Source: Clostridia bacterium
GTDB taxonomy: Bacteria > Bacillota_A > Clostridia > UBA1381
NCBI GenBank assembly: GCA_017451145.1
Contig: JAFSSG010000023.1
Coordinates: 1 to 34,598 of the forward strand
DNA: 34,598 nt
Direction: 5' to 3'
The first letter of the stretch is position 1; the number at the start of each line of letters is the position of its first letter. The notes below the pieces were generated by a model that saw nothing but the letters and a program-made list of their open reading frames with translations, did no database searches and was not told the origin of the DNA. Positions 1 to 8,293 of the stretch are shown here, one piece after another. Position numbers and translations under genes: made by a program.

Positions 1-875
1 AGACGCCCGAAAATAAGCGTAGGAACTACCGCAATAAGAATGATGCCGAAACAAACAGGGATGTCAACTGCATAGCTCTGCCGTTCTATAACCGCCGTTC
101 CGCCTGACACGAGGGAACACAGCGGAAGTATAAGTGCAAGGTCTATGATGTTTGCACCTATTATGTTTCCGACGGACAGGGAGGATTGCTTTTTTGATAT
201 TGCCGTGAGCGTTGTAACCAATTCGGGAAGCGATGTACCTATCGCAATTATAGTGACGCTTATTATCTCCTCAGAAATGCCGAACATACGTGCGATTTCA
301 CTGCCGTTATCGACTAAGAGGTCCGAGCCCCAAACAATACCTACGATGCCTATGATGAAAAACAGAATGTTTTTGCCCAAATCCTTTTTGTCTATTTCCG
401 ACTTTTCGGAGCTGTCCATATTCTTTTTTGCAGAGATTGTATTTTCCGCCATAAAGGCGATGAAACAGCCTATCAGCACTAAACTTTCGACAGTTCCTAT
501 ATTCCCGCTTTTTGAAAAGAACCATAAAAGGAAGCAGGTTGCCGCCATCAAAATGCCCTTAAAAGCAAATTCACGCCGTTTTATAATTGACGGTATGCAT
601 ATTAAGGAAATACCCATAATCAAGCCGAGATTTGCCGAAACAGAGCCTATGGCGTTACCTGCCGCCATAACATTTTTGCCGGAAAGTGAGGCAAAAAGCG
701 AAACCAAAAGCTCAGGAAGGGTTGTCGCAAAGCTGACAATGGTCGCACCTATGATGAATTTCGGAACGTTAAGTGCCTCTGCAAACCAAACGGCAGAATC
801 GACGAAAAGATCTCCGCCCTTTATAATAAGCAAAAGACCTATAATAAACAAAACAATAACTATAATATGATCCAT
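1..875 (-). CDS. Na+/Ca2+ antiporter (CaCA family), C-terminal end beyond window
   Basis: Inner-membrane cation exchanger of the CaCA/YrbG type, expected to move Ca2+ against Na+ (or K+). The translation starts MDHIIVIVLF and shows both halves of the inverted-repeat fold. The first alpha-repeat reads FATTLPELLVS followed by GNAIGSVSANLGL (about residues 39-70). The second reads IGTSLPELVTTL followed by GNIIGANIIDLALILP (about residues 195-235). The acidic Glu in each PEL and the Asn in GN are the expected ion ligands. Hydrophobic segments alternate through the length, with a charged loop (KKNMDSSEKSEIDKK) between the halves. I chose the ATG at 873-875 because AGAGGGG lies just upstream. The frame stays open to the window edge (291 codons seen; the family is about 310-330 residues), so only the last segments are missing. 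It is divergent from the nusB operon and has its own promoter. Confidence 0.9.
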   Translation of the reverse strand, partial: MDHIIVIVLFIIGLLLIIKGGDLFVDSAVWFAEALNVPKFIIGATIVSFATTLPELLVSLFASLSGKNVMAAGNAIGSVSANLGLIMGISLICIPSIIKRREFAFKGILMAATCFLLWFFSKSGNIGTVESLVLIGCFIAFMAENTISAKKNMDSSEKSEIDKKDLGKNILFFIIGIVGIVWGSDLLVDNGSEIARMFGISEEIISVTIIAIGTSLPELVTTLTAISKKQSSLSVGNIIGANIIDLALILPLCSLVSGGTAVIERQSYAVDIPVCFGIILIAVVPTLIFGR

Positions 876-907
876 AAATACCCCTCTTTGCAATAAACTG
901 CTATTAT

Positions 908-936
908 ATACTAACATATTTTTCCACTTTCGTCAA
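908..936 (-). promoter_or_regulatory. sigma-A promoter of the Na+/Ca2+ antiporter gene
   Basis: On the minus strand TTGACG (931-936) and TAGTAT (908-913) are separated by 17 bases and lie about 35 bases upstream of the antiporter start. A TATAAT a few bases downstream (902-907) is an alternative -10 but would give a 23-base spacer. Confidence 0.7.
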
Positions 937-978
937 TAGAAGAAAAAAGAGCAAAATGCGTTATTTTCCTTATTTTTC

Positions 979-1007
979 TTGATTTTCTTTTAAAAATGCA
1001 TTATAAT
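979..1007 (+). promoter_or_regulatory. sigma-A promoter of the nusB operon
   Basis: TTGATT (979-984) and a perfect TATAAT (1002-1007) are separated by 17 bases and lie 40 bases before the nusB start. No comparable promoter was seen between the following genes as far as 8256, so this probably drives the whole nusB to citrate synthase run. Confidence 0.8.
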
Positions 1008-1047
1008 AAAATGGAAGTGATATTATTATTTTCAAGAGGTAGCAGTG

Positions 1048-1458
1048 ATGGGGAAGAAATTTTCAAGACACGATGCAAGAAAAGAGGCATTTAAACTCAT
1101 ATTTGAGCTGAATCAGCACACGGACGAATTGGATTTTTTGTTCGACAATTTGCTTTTGGAATGTCCTCTTGCAGAAAGCTCGATGCCGTACATAAAATCT
1201 GTCGTTACGGGCAGTTTGGAATGCTATGATGAAATTATAAAAATAATATCCGAAAATCTTGCAAAGGGCTGGACCGTTGAAAGAATTTCAAAACCGTCAC
1301 GTGCAATTTTAATTCTTGCAATTTATGAGATAAAATATGCAGACGATGTTCCAGCAAAGGTTGCGGTAAATGAGGCGGTAGAACTTGCAAAGGAATTTGA
1401 TGAGCCGCCGGCTGCGGCATTTGTAAACGGCGTTCTGTCGGGAGTAATTAAAGGCTGA
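1048..1458 (+). CDS. nusB: Transcription antitermination factor NusB
   Basis: Small all-helical RNA-binding protein that joins NusE (S10) on boxA RNA to form the rRNA antitermination complex. The 136-residue product begins GKKFSRHDARKEAFKLIF after Met, matching the R-x-x-A-x-x-x-L-F family N terminus. It ends with the characteristic SRAILILAIYEI helix and the AVELAKEF...AAAFVNGVLSG signature. Length is normal for NusB. I chose ATG 1048 over GTG 1045 because AAGAGG (1034-1039) is then 8 bases away. First gene of a nine-gene run. NusB heads similar xseA/xseB/ispA clusters in many Clostridia. Confidence 0.95.
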   Translation: MGKKFSRHDARKEAFKLIFELNQHTDELDFLFDNLLLECPLAESSMPYIKSVVTGSLECYDEIIKIISENLAKGWTVERISKPSRAILILAIYEIKYADDVPAKVAVNEAVELAKEFDEPPAAAFVNGVLSGVIKG

Positions 1459-1531
1459 ATAAAATCGCCCATATCATCGTATGAACAATTTTCTTTCAGC
1501 CTTGGTTTTATGAAAGGATTTAATAGTTAAA

Positions 1532-2446
1532 ATGAGCCTTTATCTCGGGATTGATACCTCAAATTACACGACATCTGTTGCGGTCTGCGGTGATAAAACC
1601 GTAAATTTGCGGAAAATAATCGACGTAAAGAAGGGACAGCGGGGCATACGCCAATCGGACGGTGTGTTTTTACATACAAAGGAGTTACCGAACCTTTTTG
1701 AGAGGCTTGATATTGATTTTAAGGATATCAAAGCCGTCGGCGTTTCGGCAAAACCGAGAAATCAGGAAAATTCATATATGCCCGTTTTCACGGTCGGTGA
1801 AAGCGTTGGAACTATTGTTGCAAAAGCTTTAGATGTTCCGCTTTTTAAAACATCACACCAAGACGGGCATATTATGGCAGGACTTGTTTCCTGCGGACAG
1901 GAAAACCTTTTGGACAAGGAATTTACAGCGGTGCATCTGTCCGGCGGAACTACCGAAATCCTATCCTGCAAATATGAAAACGGAAGCTTTAATCCGAAAA
2001 TAGTGGGCGGAACAAAGGACATCTCCGCAGGACAGCTTATAGACAGGCTCGGAGTAAAACTCGGTATGAAGTTTCCTTGCGGACAGGAGCTTGACAAATT
2101 GAGCCTTACGGCAGACGGGGAAATAGACCTTAAAATCTCGGTAAATGGCGGATATATGAACTTTTCCGGCATTGAAACAAAGCTTTTGAATATGGTAGGC
2201 AGCGAAAATGCGTCAATCCTTGCACGTTCCCTGCTGGTTTTTATAGGAAAAAGCATCAAAAAGGCATTATCCTGCCTGAACCCGAAAGATGTGCTTTTTG
2301 TAGGAGGCGTTGCGTCAAACACCATACTCCGTCAGGCTTTAAAAGATGGAGAATACAACGCATATTTTGCGGAAAATACGCTTTCCTGCGACAATGCTGT
2401 AGGAGTTGCACACATTGCGAAAAGAATGTATGAGGAGATGAAATAA
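1532..2446 (+). CDS. TsaD/Kae1-like protein (M22 family paralog)
   Basis: ASKHA-fold protein of the TsaD/Kae1/Qri7 superfamily. The start YLGIDTSNYTTSVAV is the phosphate-1 loop. The metal motif is SHQDGH with His109 and His113, and the third ligand is Asp287 in SCDNAVGVAHIA, so all three metal ligands of TsaD appear to be kept. The Gly-rich CHLSGGT-like segment is present as VHLSGGTTEIL. At 304 residues it is shorter than housekeeping TsaD (about 335-345), and the motif HQDGH differs from the usual HLEGH. I therefore read it as the paralog found between nusB and xseA in some Clostridia rather than the t6A enzyme itself; its substrate is not known to me. AAAGGA (1513-1518) is the likely ribosome binding site. 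Its stop codon abuts the xseA start. Confidence 0.8.
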   Translation: MSLYLGIDTSNYTTSVAVCGDKTVNLRKIIDVKKGQRGIRQSDGVFLHTKELPNLFERLDIDFKDIKAVGVSAKPRNQENSYMPVFTVGESVGTIVAKALDVPLFKTSHQDGHIMAGLVSCGQENLLDKEFTAVHLSGGTTEILSCKYENGSFNPKIVGGTKDISAGQLIDRLGVKLGMKFPCGQELDKLSLTADGEIDLKISVNGGYMNFSGIETKLLNMVGSENASILARSLLVFIGKSIKKALSCLNPKDVLFVGGVASNTILRQALKDGEYNAYFAENTLSCDNAVGVAHIAKRMYEEMK

Positions 2447-3631
2447 ATGGAACCTTTGATTGCGACAGTCAGTCAGCTGAACGCATATATGAAACGTTTG
2501 GTTGAGGGGCAAAATGCACTCGGCGACATATGGATAAAGGGCGAAATCTCCAATTTTAAAGAGCATTATTCGGGGCATCTTTATATAACCTTAAAGGATG
2601 ACGGCGGGGTTTTGAAGGCGGTCATGTTTAAAAGTGCGGCACAAACCCTTGCTTTTAAGCCAGAAGACGGTATGCGTGTACTTGCTCGGGGCAGAATAGG
2701 GGTTTATGAGCAAAGCGGAACATACCAGCTTTACATAAATGAAATGACGCCAGACGGCGTCGGCGAACTTTACATAGCTTATGAGAAACTGAAAAAACGC
2801 CTCGCAGAAGAGGGACTTTTTGACGATAAGGCAAAAAAACCAATCCCCAAATATCCCGAAAAGGTCGGAGTTGTTACGGCTACTACAGGTGCGGCGGTAA
2901 GGGATATCATAAATGTAATTACAAGGCGGTTTCCCTATTGCGAAATCATAATATATCCGTCCTTAGTACAGGGAGCGGGGGCAAAAGAGAATATCGTCGA
3001 GGCGATAGAGTACTTTAATAAGCATGACCTTTGCGACACGCTGATTGTCGGACGTGGAGGCGGCTCGATTGAGGATTTGTGGGCGTTTAATGAGGAAGAG
3101 GTCGCAAGAGCGATATATGCCTCAAAAATACCGATAATTTCCGCCGTAGGTCACGAAACCGACTTCACAATAGCCGATTTTGTGGCGGATTTAAGAGCAC
3201 CAACGCCGTCTGCGGCGGCGGAAATTGCCGTACCGTCACAGATTGAGCTGTCGGCAACTATCTCGTCAATGATGGGCAGAATAAAAACTGCAGAGCTAAA
3301 CTATATTAAAAAGCTAAGGCTGAAAAATGAGACATTAAAGCCGAAAAATCCGCAAAGTATTATCGATGATATGCGTCAAAGGTGTGATAATATGATGCGT
3401 CAGGCGGAAAAAAGCTTTCGGCTGACGGCAACGCAAAAGCGGAAAATCATGTCAGAGCTTTGCGGAAAGCTTGACGCTATGAGCCCCTTGGCGGTATTAA
3501 AAAGAGGCTACGCAATAGCGGAGGATGAGAAAAACGGAGTAATAAAGAAAGTCGGAGATTTGAATGTTGGGCAAATTTTCAAATTGACGCTTTCCGACGG
3601 TAACTGCAAATGCGAGGTAAAGGAGAAATAA
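2447..3631 (+). CDS. xseA: Exodeoxyribonuclease VII large subunit
   Basis: Catalytic subunit of ExoVII, which degrades single-stranded DNA in both directions and acts in mismatch and repair pathways. The N-terminal OB fold runs from about residue 5 to 100, including VSQLNAYMKRLVE and GDIWIKGEISNFKEHYSGHLYITLKD. The catalytic Exonuc_VII_L domain follows, with TATTGAAVRDIINVITRRFP, DTLIVGRGGGSIEDLWAFNEE and SAVGHETDFTIADFVADLRAPTPSAAAE as key motifs (each shown in part). A helical region leads to the C-terminal SPLAVLKRGYAI motif. The 394-residue length is typical. It starts directly after the stop of the preceding gene and one base separates it from xseB, so the two subunits are translationally linked. 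Confidence 0.97.
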   Translation: MEPLIATVSQLNAYMKRLVEGQNALGDIWIKGEISNFKEHYSGHLYITLKDDGGVLKAVMFKSAAQTLAFKPEDGMRVLARGRIGVYEQSGTYQLYINEMTPDGVGELYIAYEKLKKRLAEEGLFDDKAKKPIPKYPEKVGVVTATTGAAVRDIINVITRRFPYCEIIIYPSLVQGAGAKENIVEAIEYFNKHDLCDTLIVGRGGGSIEDLWAFNEEEVARAIYASKIPIISAVGHETDFTIADFVADLRAPTPSAAAEIAVPSQIELSATISSMMGRIKTAELNYIKKLRLKNETLKPKNPQSIIDDMRQRCDNMMRQAEKSFRLTATQKRKIMSELCGKLDAMSPLAVLKRGYAIAEDEKNGVIKKVGDLNVGQIFKLTLSDGNCKCEVKEK

Positions 3632-3632
3632 A

Positions 3633-3830
3633 ATGTTTGAAAAATCGATAAAAGAGCTTGAAGAAATAGTAAACAAGCTGGAAAACGGCGACGCAAGTCT
3701 TTCTGAGAGCTTGGAGCTTTTTGAAAAGGGTATAAAACTTGCAAAAGAATGTAATAAAATGCTTGATGAGGCGGAAAAGAAGGTTTCCGTTTTAATCGGA
3801 GGAGAAAAGAAGGATTTTGATGAAGAATGA
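3633..3830 (+). CDS. xseB: Exodeoxyribonuclease VII small subunit
   Basis: 65-residue helical-hairpin subunit that coats the stalk of XseA in the ExoVII holoenzyme. The family signature is clear: FEKSIKELEEIVNKLENGD followed by LSESLELFEKGIKLAKEC. The end GGEKKDFDEE is short and acidic as expected. It starts one base after the xseA stop and its 3' end overlaps the start of the prenyltransferase gene by 11 bases, so translation is probably coupled through all three. Confidence 0.95.
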   Translation: MFEKSIKELEEIVNKLENGDASLSESLELFEKGIKLAKECNKMLDEAEKKVSVLIGGEKKDFDEE

Positions 3831-4695
3831 TTTTTTGAGCTATTATGCAAAAATCACCGAAGATGCCTTGAAGGAATATACCAAAACGGCGGATTTGCCT
3901 CAGAAAAGGCTCTATGATGCGATGAATTACAGCCTTTTTGCAGGAGGAAAAAGACTTCGCCCGATGATTATGCTGATGACGGCGAAAATGCTTAAAACAC
4001 CGTTTGAAAGGGTAATCCCGTTTGCATGTGCCATGGAGATGATACATACATATTCGCTCATTCATGACGATTTACCGGCTATGGATAATGACGATCTGCG
4101 TCGCGGAAAGCCGACAAACCATAAGGTTTTCGGCGAGGCGGAGGCAATTTTGGCAGGTGACGCGCTTTTAACCAAGGCGTTTGAAATTGTGTCGGGATAT
4201 GATGCCGAAGGCGTGGACAGGACATCTGTGTTAAGAGCGATAAACGTACTTGCAAAATCGGCAGGAGCCGACGGCATGGTCGGAGGTCAGGATATCGATA
4301 TGGGTGGAGATCTTTCCGATTTGGAAAAGCTTAAATTTATGCATTCGCTGAAAACGGGGGCAATAATCCGAGCATCAGGCGTAATCGGTGCGATTTTGTC
4401 GGGAGCGAAGGATGCGGAAATAAAGGCGATAGATGAGTATTGCTATAATCTTGGGATTGCTTTTCAGATTCAGGACGACATCTTGGACGTTTTGGGGAAT
4501 GAGGAAACACTTGGCAAAACGATAGGCAGTGACGCGGATAACAATAAATCGACATATGTAACCCTGTGCGGAATTGATAAAGCACAGAGATTGCAGGAGA
4601 AATACATAGAAAAAGCAAAGGCAAGTCTTGATATTTTCGATAATGCGGAAGAGCTTTTGAGTCTTGCCGATTTGTTGGTAAACAGAAAGGCGTAG
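3820..4695 (+). CDS. ispA: Farnesyl/polyprenyl diphosphate synthase
   Basis: Trans-isoprenyl diphosphate synthase adding isopentenyl diphosphate to allylic primers, feeding quinone, undecaprenyl and other isoprenoid pathways. GGKRLRP near residue 45 binds IPP. The first Asp-rich motif is HDDLPAMDNDDLRRG (DDx4D, type II bacterial farnesyl synthase form) and the second is FQIQDDILD near residue 215. Tyr and Ser before the first motif (HTYSLIHDD) match short-chain IspA, favouring a C15 product. Length 291 is normal. I prefer ATG 3820 to TTG 3817 because GAAGGA lies 5 bases upstream. It overlaps xseB by 11 bases. The dxs gene that often follows in Clostridia is absent here. Confidence 0.93.
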   Translation: MKNDFLSYYAKITEDALKEYTKTADLPQKRLYDAMNYSLFAGGKRLRPMIMLMTAKMLKTPFERVIPFACAMEMIHTYSLIHDDLPAMDNDDLRRGKPTNHKVFGEAEAILAGDALLTKAFEIVSGYDAEGVDRTSVLRAINVLAKSAGADGMVGGQDIDMGGDLSDLEKLKFMHSLKTGAIIRASGVIGAILSGAKDAEIKAIDEYCYNLGIAFQIQDDILDVLGNEETLGKTIGSDADNNKSTYVTLCGIDKAQRLQEKYIEKAKASLDIFDNAEELLSLADLLVNRKA

Positions 4696-4698
4696 GTT

Positions 4699-5139
4699 AT
4701 GGATTTTTGGAAGGAAGGCGTTTTGGTTACAAGTATCCTGTCATGGTTTACGGCACAGGTTTTGAAGGTAATTTTTACGCTAATAGAGAAAAAAAGGTTC
4801 GATTTCAGGCGTTTTGTGGGTTCAGGCGGTATGCCAAGCTCACATTCGGCCTTTGTTACCAGCTTGGCAACGGCAGTGGGACTGCAAAACGGATTTTCAA
4901 GTACCGAGTTTGCGATAAGCACCGTTTTTGCACTTGTTGTCATGTATGATGCGGCAGGTGTCAGGAGAGCGGCAGGACAACAGGCAAGAATTTTAAATAA
5001 GCTTGTGGAGCAGTGGGAAAAATCGGATTTTTCCGATACGGACAAGCACTTAAAAGAGCTTTTGGGACATACTCCAAAAGAGGTTTTTGCAGGAGCATTA
5101 TTGGGTATGGCAATCGCACTTGTCAGGCACATGTTATAG
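4699..5139 (+). CDS. Divergent PAP2-family membrane protein (DUF212)
   Basis: 146-residue integral membrane protein of the DUF212/YuiD family. The hallmark SGGMPSSHSAFVTSL (about residues 42-56) resembles the SxxH phosphatase motif of PAP2 enzymes. YDAAGVRRAAGQQA and the C-terminal HTPKEVFAGALLGMAIA are the other conserved blocks. Hydrophobic stretches occur at about residues 5-28, 48-65, 72-90 and 128-145. Family members are presumed lipid-phosphate phosphatases or related proteins, but function is not established. Its place right after the prenyl diphosphate synthase (3-base gap) makes a prenyl-phosphate substrate an attractive guess, no more. Confidence 0.85.
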   Translation: MDFWKEGVLVTSILSWFTAQVLKVIFTLIEKKRFDFRRFVGSGGMPSSHSAFVTSLATAVGLQNGFSSTEFAISTVFALVVMYDAAGVRRAAGQQARILNKLVEQWEKSDFSDTDKHLKELLGHTPKEVFAGALLGMAIALVRHML

Positions 5140-5148
5140 GAGATAAAA

Positions 5149-5919
5149 ATGCTTTTTGATTCACACGCACATTATAACGATTCGCAGTTTGACGGCGACA
5201 GATTTGAAATTCTGGACGCTATGGAAAAAAACGGCATAGGGTATATAGTCAATGCGGCGGATTCTATGGAATCGATTGAGAAAATCCTGCCCCTTGCGGA
5301 GAAATATCGGTTTATCTATGCCGCTGTCGGCGTTCACCCCGAAGAATGTGAAAATCTTACCGAAGCAGATATTGAAAAACTCAAAGAGTTTGCAAAACAT
5401 AAAAAGGTCTGTGCTATAGGCGAAATCGGGCTTGATTACCACTATGACGATGTCGAAAGGACAATTCAGCAAAAATGGTTTGACCGTCAGCTGTCCCTTG
5501 CGGAAGATGTAAATCTGCCGGTAATCATACATGACAGAGAGGCACATGCCGACTGTATAGAGATTATAAAAAAGCATGATATAAAGAGAATAGGCGGTGT
5601 TTTGCACTGCTATTCGGGAAGTCCCGAAATGGCAAAAGAGCTTTTGCCTACGGGAATATATTTCGGAGTTGGCGGTACACTCACCTTTAAAAACGCAAAA
5701 AAGGTGCGTTTGTCAGCTGAGGCGATCCCGATTGACAGGATTTTGCTCGAAACCGACTGCCCGTATCTTGCACCCGAGCAGGTAAGAGGCAAAAGGAACA
5801 GCTCACTTTTTATGCACTATGTTGCCGAAAAGTTGGCGGAAATAAAGGGAATAAGCGTTTCGGAAGTAGAAAAAATAACAACAGAAAACGCAAAAAGGTT
5901 ATATAGGATAGAGGATTAA
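5149..5919 (+). CDS. TatD-family metal-dependent hydrolase (DNase)
   Basis: TIM-barrel amidohydrolase-superfamily enzyme of the TatD/YabD family, typically a Mg2+-dependent 3'-5' exonuclease with a role in DNA repair. The metal ligands are visible: DSHAHYND (HxH) at the N terminus, GEIGLDYHY (Glu), IIHDREAH (His), LHCYSG (His) and LETDCPYLAP (Asp). Length 256 is typical. The gene starts 9 bases after the DUF212 stop, behind TAGGAG, and is followed immediately by holB. TatD next to holB is a common Firmicute arrangement. Confidence 0.94.
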   Translation: MLFDSHAHYNDSQFDGDRFEILDAMEKNGIGYIVNAADSMESIEKILPLAEKYRFIYAAVGVHPEECENLTEADIEKLKEFAKHKKVCAIGEIGLDYHYDDVERTIQQKWFDRQLSLAEDVNLPVIIHDREAHADCIEIIKKHDIKRIGGVLHCYSGSPEMAKELLPTGIYFGVGGTLTFKNAKKVRLSAEAIPIDRILLETDCPYLAPEQVRGKRNSSLFMHYVAEKLAEIKGISVSEVEKITTENAKRLYRIED

Positions 5920-5920
5920 A

Positions 5921-6907
5921 ATGTACGGATACGATATTTACCATGAGGATATAATGGACAAGTTAATAACGAGTATCCGAAAGGGAATGTCGCATCACGC
6001 ATATATCTTTGAAGGTGAGCGGGGAGCAGGAAGCATGGAGGCGGCAAAGCTTTTTGCAGTATCGCTGTTATGTGAGAAAAAGGAAGTTACGCCGTGCGGA
6101 AACTGCAATTCCTGCATTTTGGCAAAGGCAGGAAATCACCCTGATATTCATATGCTTTCTCCTTTAAAGGACAAAAAAAATATTGTTGTTGACCAGATAC
6201 GTGAGATTTTGAAAGACGCGTATAAAAAGCCTTTTGAAACGGAAAAAAAGGTATATATAATCGCCTATGGCGATGAAATGAACGAACAGGCACAAAACGC
6301 TTTTTTAAAGCTTTTGGAAGAACCGCCGGAGTATGCGATTTTTGTCATTTTGGCGGAAAATACAGAGTCACTTCTTTTGACGGTGCGTTCAAGATGCGAA
6401 ACAATAAAATTTCCGCCCGTTTCAAGTGAAAAGATAAAAGAAATTCTTGAAAACAGCTACCCGAACATAAGAAATACCGATTTTTTGGCAAGATATTCAT
6501 GCGGAAATATCGAAAAGGCAAAAAAACTTGCGGAAGAGGATTGGTTTATGCCTCTGAGGCAAGGTGCGTTTGAGCTTTTGCCTAAGCTTTTGTCAAAAAA
6601 TATTTTGGAAAGCTATGACGTTGCGGAATTTGTTGAAAATAATAAGGAAGACGCCGAAACGGTTTTAGAGCTTTGGCAGGATTTTTTAAGGGACATAGTT
6701 CTTGTCCAGAACGATTCGGAAAAATATGCGGTTAATACCGATTATATAGATAAACTGATAAATCTTTCGGGAAGGATAGAGGAAAAAACAGCAGTAACGG
6801 CTATGACAGAGGTTATAAAAGCACAGGAGATGTTAAAAAGAGCGGTAAACCTTCATACGCTGATACTCAGTATGGCATTCAGAATAAAGAGAGGAGAAAA
6901 TAAATGA
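5921..6907 (+). CDS. holB: DNA polymerase III subunit delta prime
   Basis: Clamp-loader subunit of the replicative polymerase. The AAA+ domain covers about residues 1-200. The zinc module CEKKEVTPCGNCNSC (about residues 51-65) and the sensor-like VRSRCETIKFP are diagnostic, and NAFLKLLEEPPEYAIFVI is the best-conserved block. The P-loop position reads GERGAGSM, with Ser in place of the Walker-A Lys, so nucleotide binding by this subunit is unlikely; delta prime is not required to hydrolyse ATP in the clamp loader. Length 328 is normal. Its stop overlaps the start of the citrate synthase gene (ATGA), an odd partner for a replication gene. Confidence 0.93.
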   Translation: MYGYDIYHEDIMDKLITSIRKGMSHHAYIFEGERGAGSMEAAKLFAVSLLCEKKEVTPCGNCNSCILAKAGNHPDIHMLSPLKDKKNIVVDQIREILKDAYKKPFETEKKVYIIAYGDEMNEQAQNAFLKLLEEPPEYAIFVILAENTESLLLTVRSRCETIKFPPVSSEKIKEILENSYPNIRNTDFLARYSCGNIEKAKKLAEEDWFMPLRQGAFELLPKLLSKNILESYDVAEFVENNKEDAETVLELWQDFLRDIVLVQNDSEKYAVNTDYIDKLINLSGRIEEKTAVTAMTEVIKAQEMLKRAVNLHTLILSMAFRIKRGENK

Positions 6908-8256
6908 ACAGATTTACAGAATTGACGCCAAGCATAGAGCGTTTGGCTGAAAAATGCGTCAAAAACGGATATATAGACCCCGAACTTTATGATAAATATG
7001 AAGTAAGACGCGGACTCAGATACAAAACGGGACGGGGTGTTCTGACAGGACTTACCGAAATCGGTGAGGTAAAGTCCTACACGATTGATGACGGTGAAAT
7101 GATACCTTGCGAGGGTAAACTTTATTACCGTGGCGTTGATATCGAGCAGATAGTTGCAGGGTTTACCACCGAAAAAAGATTCGGATTTGAGGAGATTGCG
7201 TACCTGCTCATTTTCGGCGAACAGCCTAAAAAAGAGGATTTGGAAGAATTCAAGCATGATTTGGGCGTTTATCGGCTTTTGCCGACAAGCTTTGTCCGTG
7301 ACATTATAATGAAAGCACCGTCGGGGGATATGATGAACACTCTTGCAAGGAGCGTTTTGACTCTTTATTCGTATGATAAAGACGCGGATAATTTGGAAAT
7401 AAAAAACGTTTTAAGACAGAGTATGCAACTTATCGCACTTTTCCCGCTTTTGTCGGTTTACGGCTATCAGGCGTATAATCATTATCAGAACGGACAGAGC
7501 CTTTTCATCCATACTCCGCCCGAAACGCTTTCTACGGCAGAGGCTATTTTGTATATGCTAAGACCTGATAAAACATTCACCGATTTGGAGGCGAAACTGC
7601 TTGATTTGTGCCTTGTGCTACACGCAGAGCATGGCGGCGGTAACAACTCCACCTTTACAACGCACGTTGTTTCTTCGTCGGGGACAGACACATATTCGTC
7701 GGTTGCGGCGTCTTTAAGCTCGTTAAAAGGCCCGAAGCATGGCGGTGCGAATAAAAAAGTCGTTGAAATGTTTGCGGACATAAGACAAAATGTAAAAGAT
7801 GTAAAAAATGAAAATGAGATAAGAGCGTATCTTGAAAAGCTTTTGCGTAAAGAAGCATTTGACGGAAGCGGACTCATATACGGTATCGGTCACGCCGTTT
7901 ATTCGATTTCCGATCCGAGAGCAAGAATTTTGGAAGGATTTGTAGGCAGTCTTGCAAAGGAAAAGGGCAAGGAAGAGGAGCTCGAGCTTTATTATTTGGT
8001 TGAAAAGGTTGCAATAGAGCTTTTAAAAGGAAAGCGTAACAGACCGATAAGTGCAAATGTTGATTTCTATTCGGGATTTGTTTACAGTATGTTGGGACTT
8101 CCGCTTGAGCTTTATACCCCGATTTTTGCGATTTCGAGAATCGTGGGTTGGAGTGCTCACAGAATAGAAGAGCTTATGAGCGGAAACAAGATTATACGTC
8201 CGGCGTATAAAAATGTTGTAAAACACTCCGATTATATACCCCTTGAGAAAAGATAA
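6904..8256 (+). CDS. Citrate synthase / 2-methylcitrate synthase
   Basis: Condenses acetyl-CoA (or propionyl-CoA) with oxaloacetate. The product, 450 residues, is the longer form found in many Clostridia and has an N-terminal extension of about 60 residues. Active-site regions are intact: HAEHGGGNNSTF (first His), GPKHGGANKK, GIGHAVYSISDPRA (second His, substrate Arg) and NVDFYSGFVY (catalytic Asp). AGAGGAG precedes the ATG at 6904, which overlaps the holB stop by 4 bases, so translation is probably coupled. No other citric-acid-cycle gene lies nearby; a role in glutamate precursor supply is likely in an anaerobe, but citrate and methylcitrate activities cannot be separated from sequence alone. 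Confidence 0.92.
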   Translation: MNRFTELTPSIERLAEKCVKNGYIDPELYDKYEVRRGLRYKTGRGVLTGLTEIGEVKSYTIDDGEMIPCEGKLYYRGVDIEQIVAGFTTEKRFGFEEIAYLLIFGEQPKKEDLEEFKHDLGVYRLLPTSFVRDIIMKAPSGDMMNTLARSVLTLYSYDKDADNLEIKNVLRQSMQLIALFPLLSVYGYQAYNHYQNGQSLFIHTPPETLSTAEAILYMLRPDKTFTDLEAKLLDLCLVLHAEHGGGNNSTFTTHVVSSSGTDTYSSVAASLSSLKGPKHGGANKKVVEMFADIRQNVKDVKNENEIRAYLEKLLRKEAFDGSGLIYGIGHAVYSISDPRARILEGFVGSLAKEKGKEEELELYYLVEKVAIELLKGKRNRPISANVDFYSGFVYSMLGLPLELYTPIFAISRIVGWSAHRIEELMSGNKIIRPAYKNVVKHSDYIPLEKR

Positions 8257-8260
8257 TAAA

Positions 8261-8292
8261 AACTCCCTCAATCTATGATTGAGGGAGTTTTC
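8261..8292. terminator. Bidirectional intrinsic terminator
   Basis: Perfect 13-bp stem (arms 8261-8273 and 8277-8289) with loop TAT, flanked by A-rich sequence on the left and TTTT on the right. It sits between the convergent citrate synthase and HtrA-like genes and can end transcription from both sides. Confidence 0.9.
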
Positions 8293-8293
8293 G

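Noticed and set aside
145..870. Plus-strand 241-codon open frame
   Set aside because: It is the antisense of the Na+/Ca2+ antiporter gene, whose minus-strand translation has both alpha-repeats, a promoter and a ribosome binding site. The plus frame matches no family.
3508..4065. Long minus-strand open frames over xseB and the prenyltransferase gene
   Set aside because: They lie antisense to two clear genes; the translations are rich in Phe, Ser and Leu in the way of shadow frames and lack any recognisable domain.
5960..6020. Degenerate P-loop (GERGAGSM) in delta prime as a defect
   Set aside because: The delta prime subunit does not need ATP hydrolysis in the clamp loader and many homologs have lost the motif, so this is not by itself remarkable.
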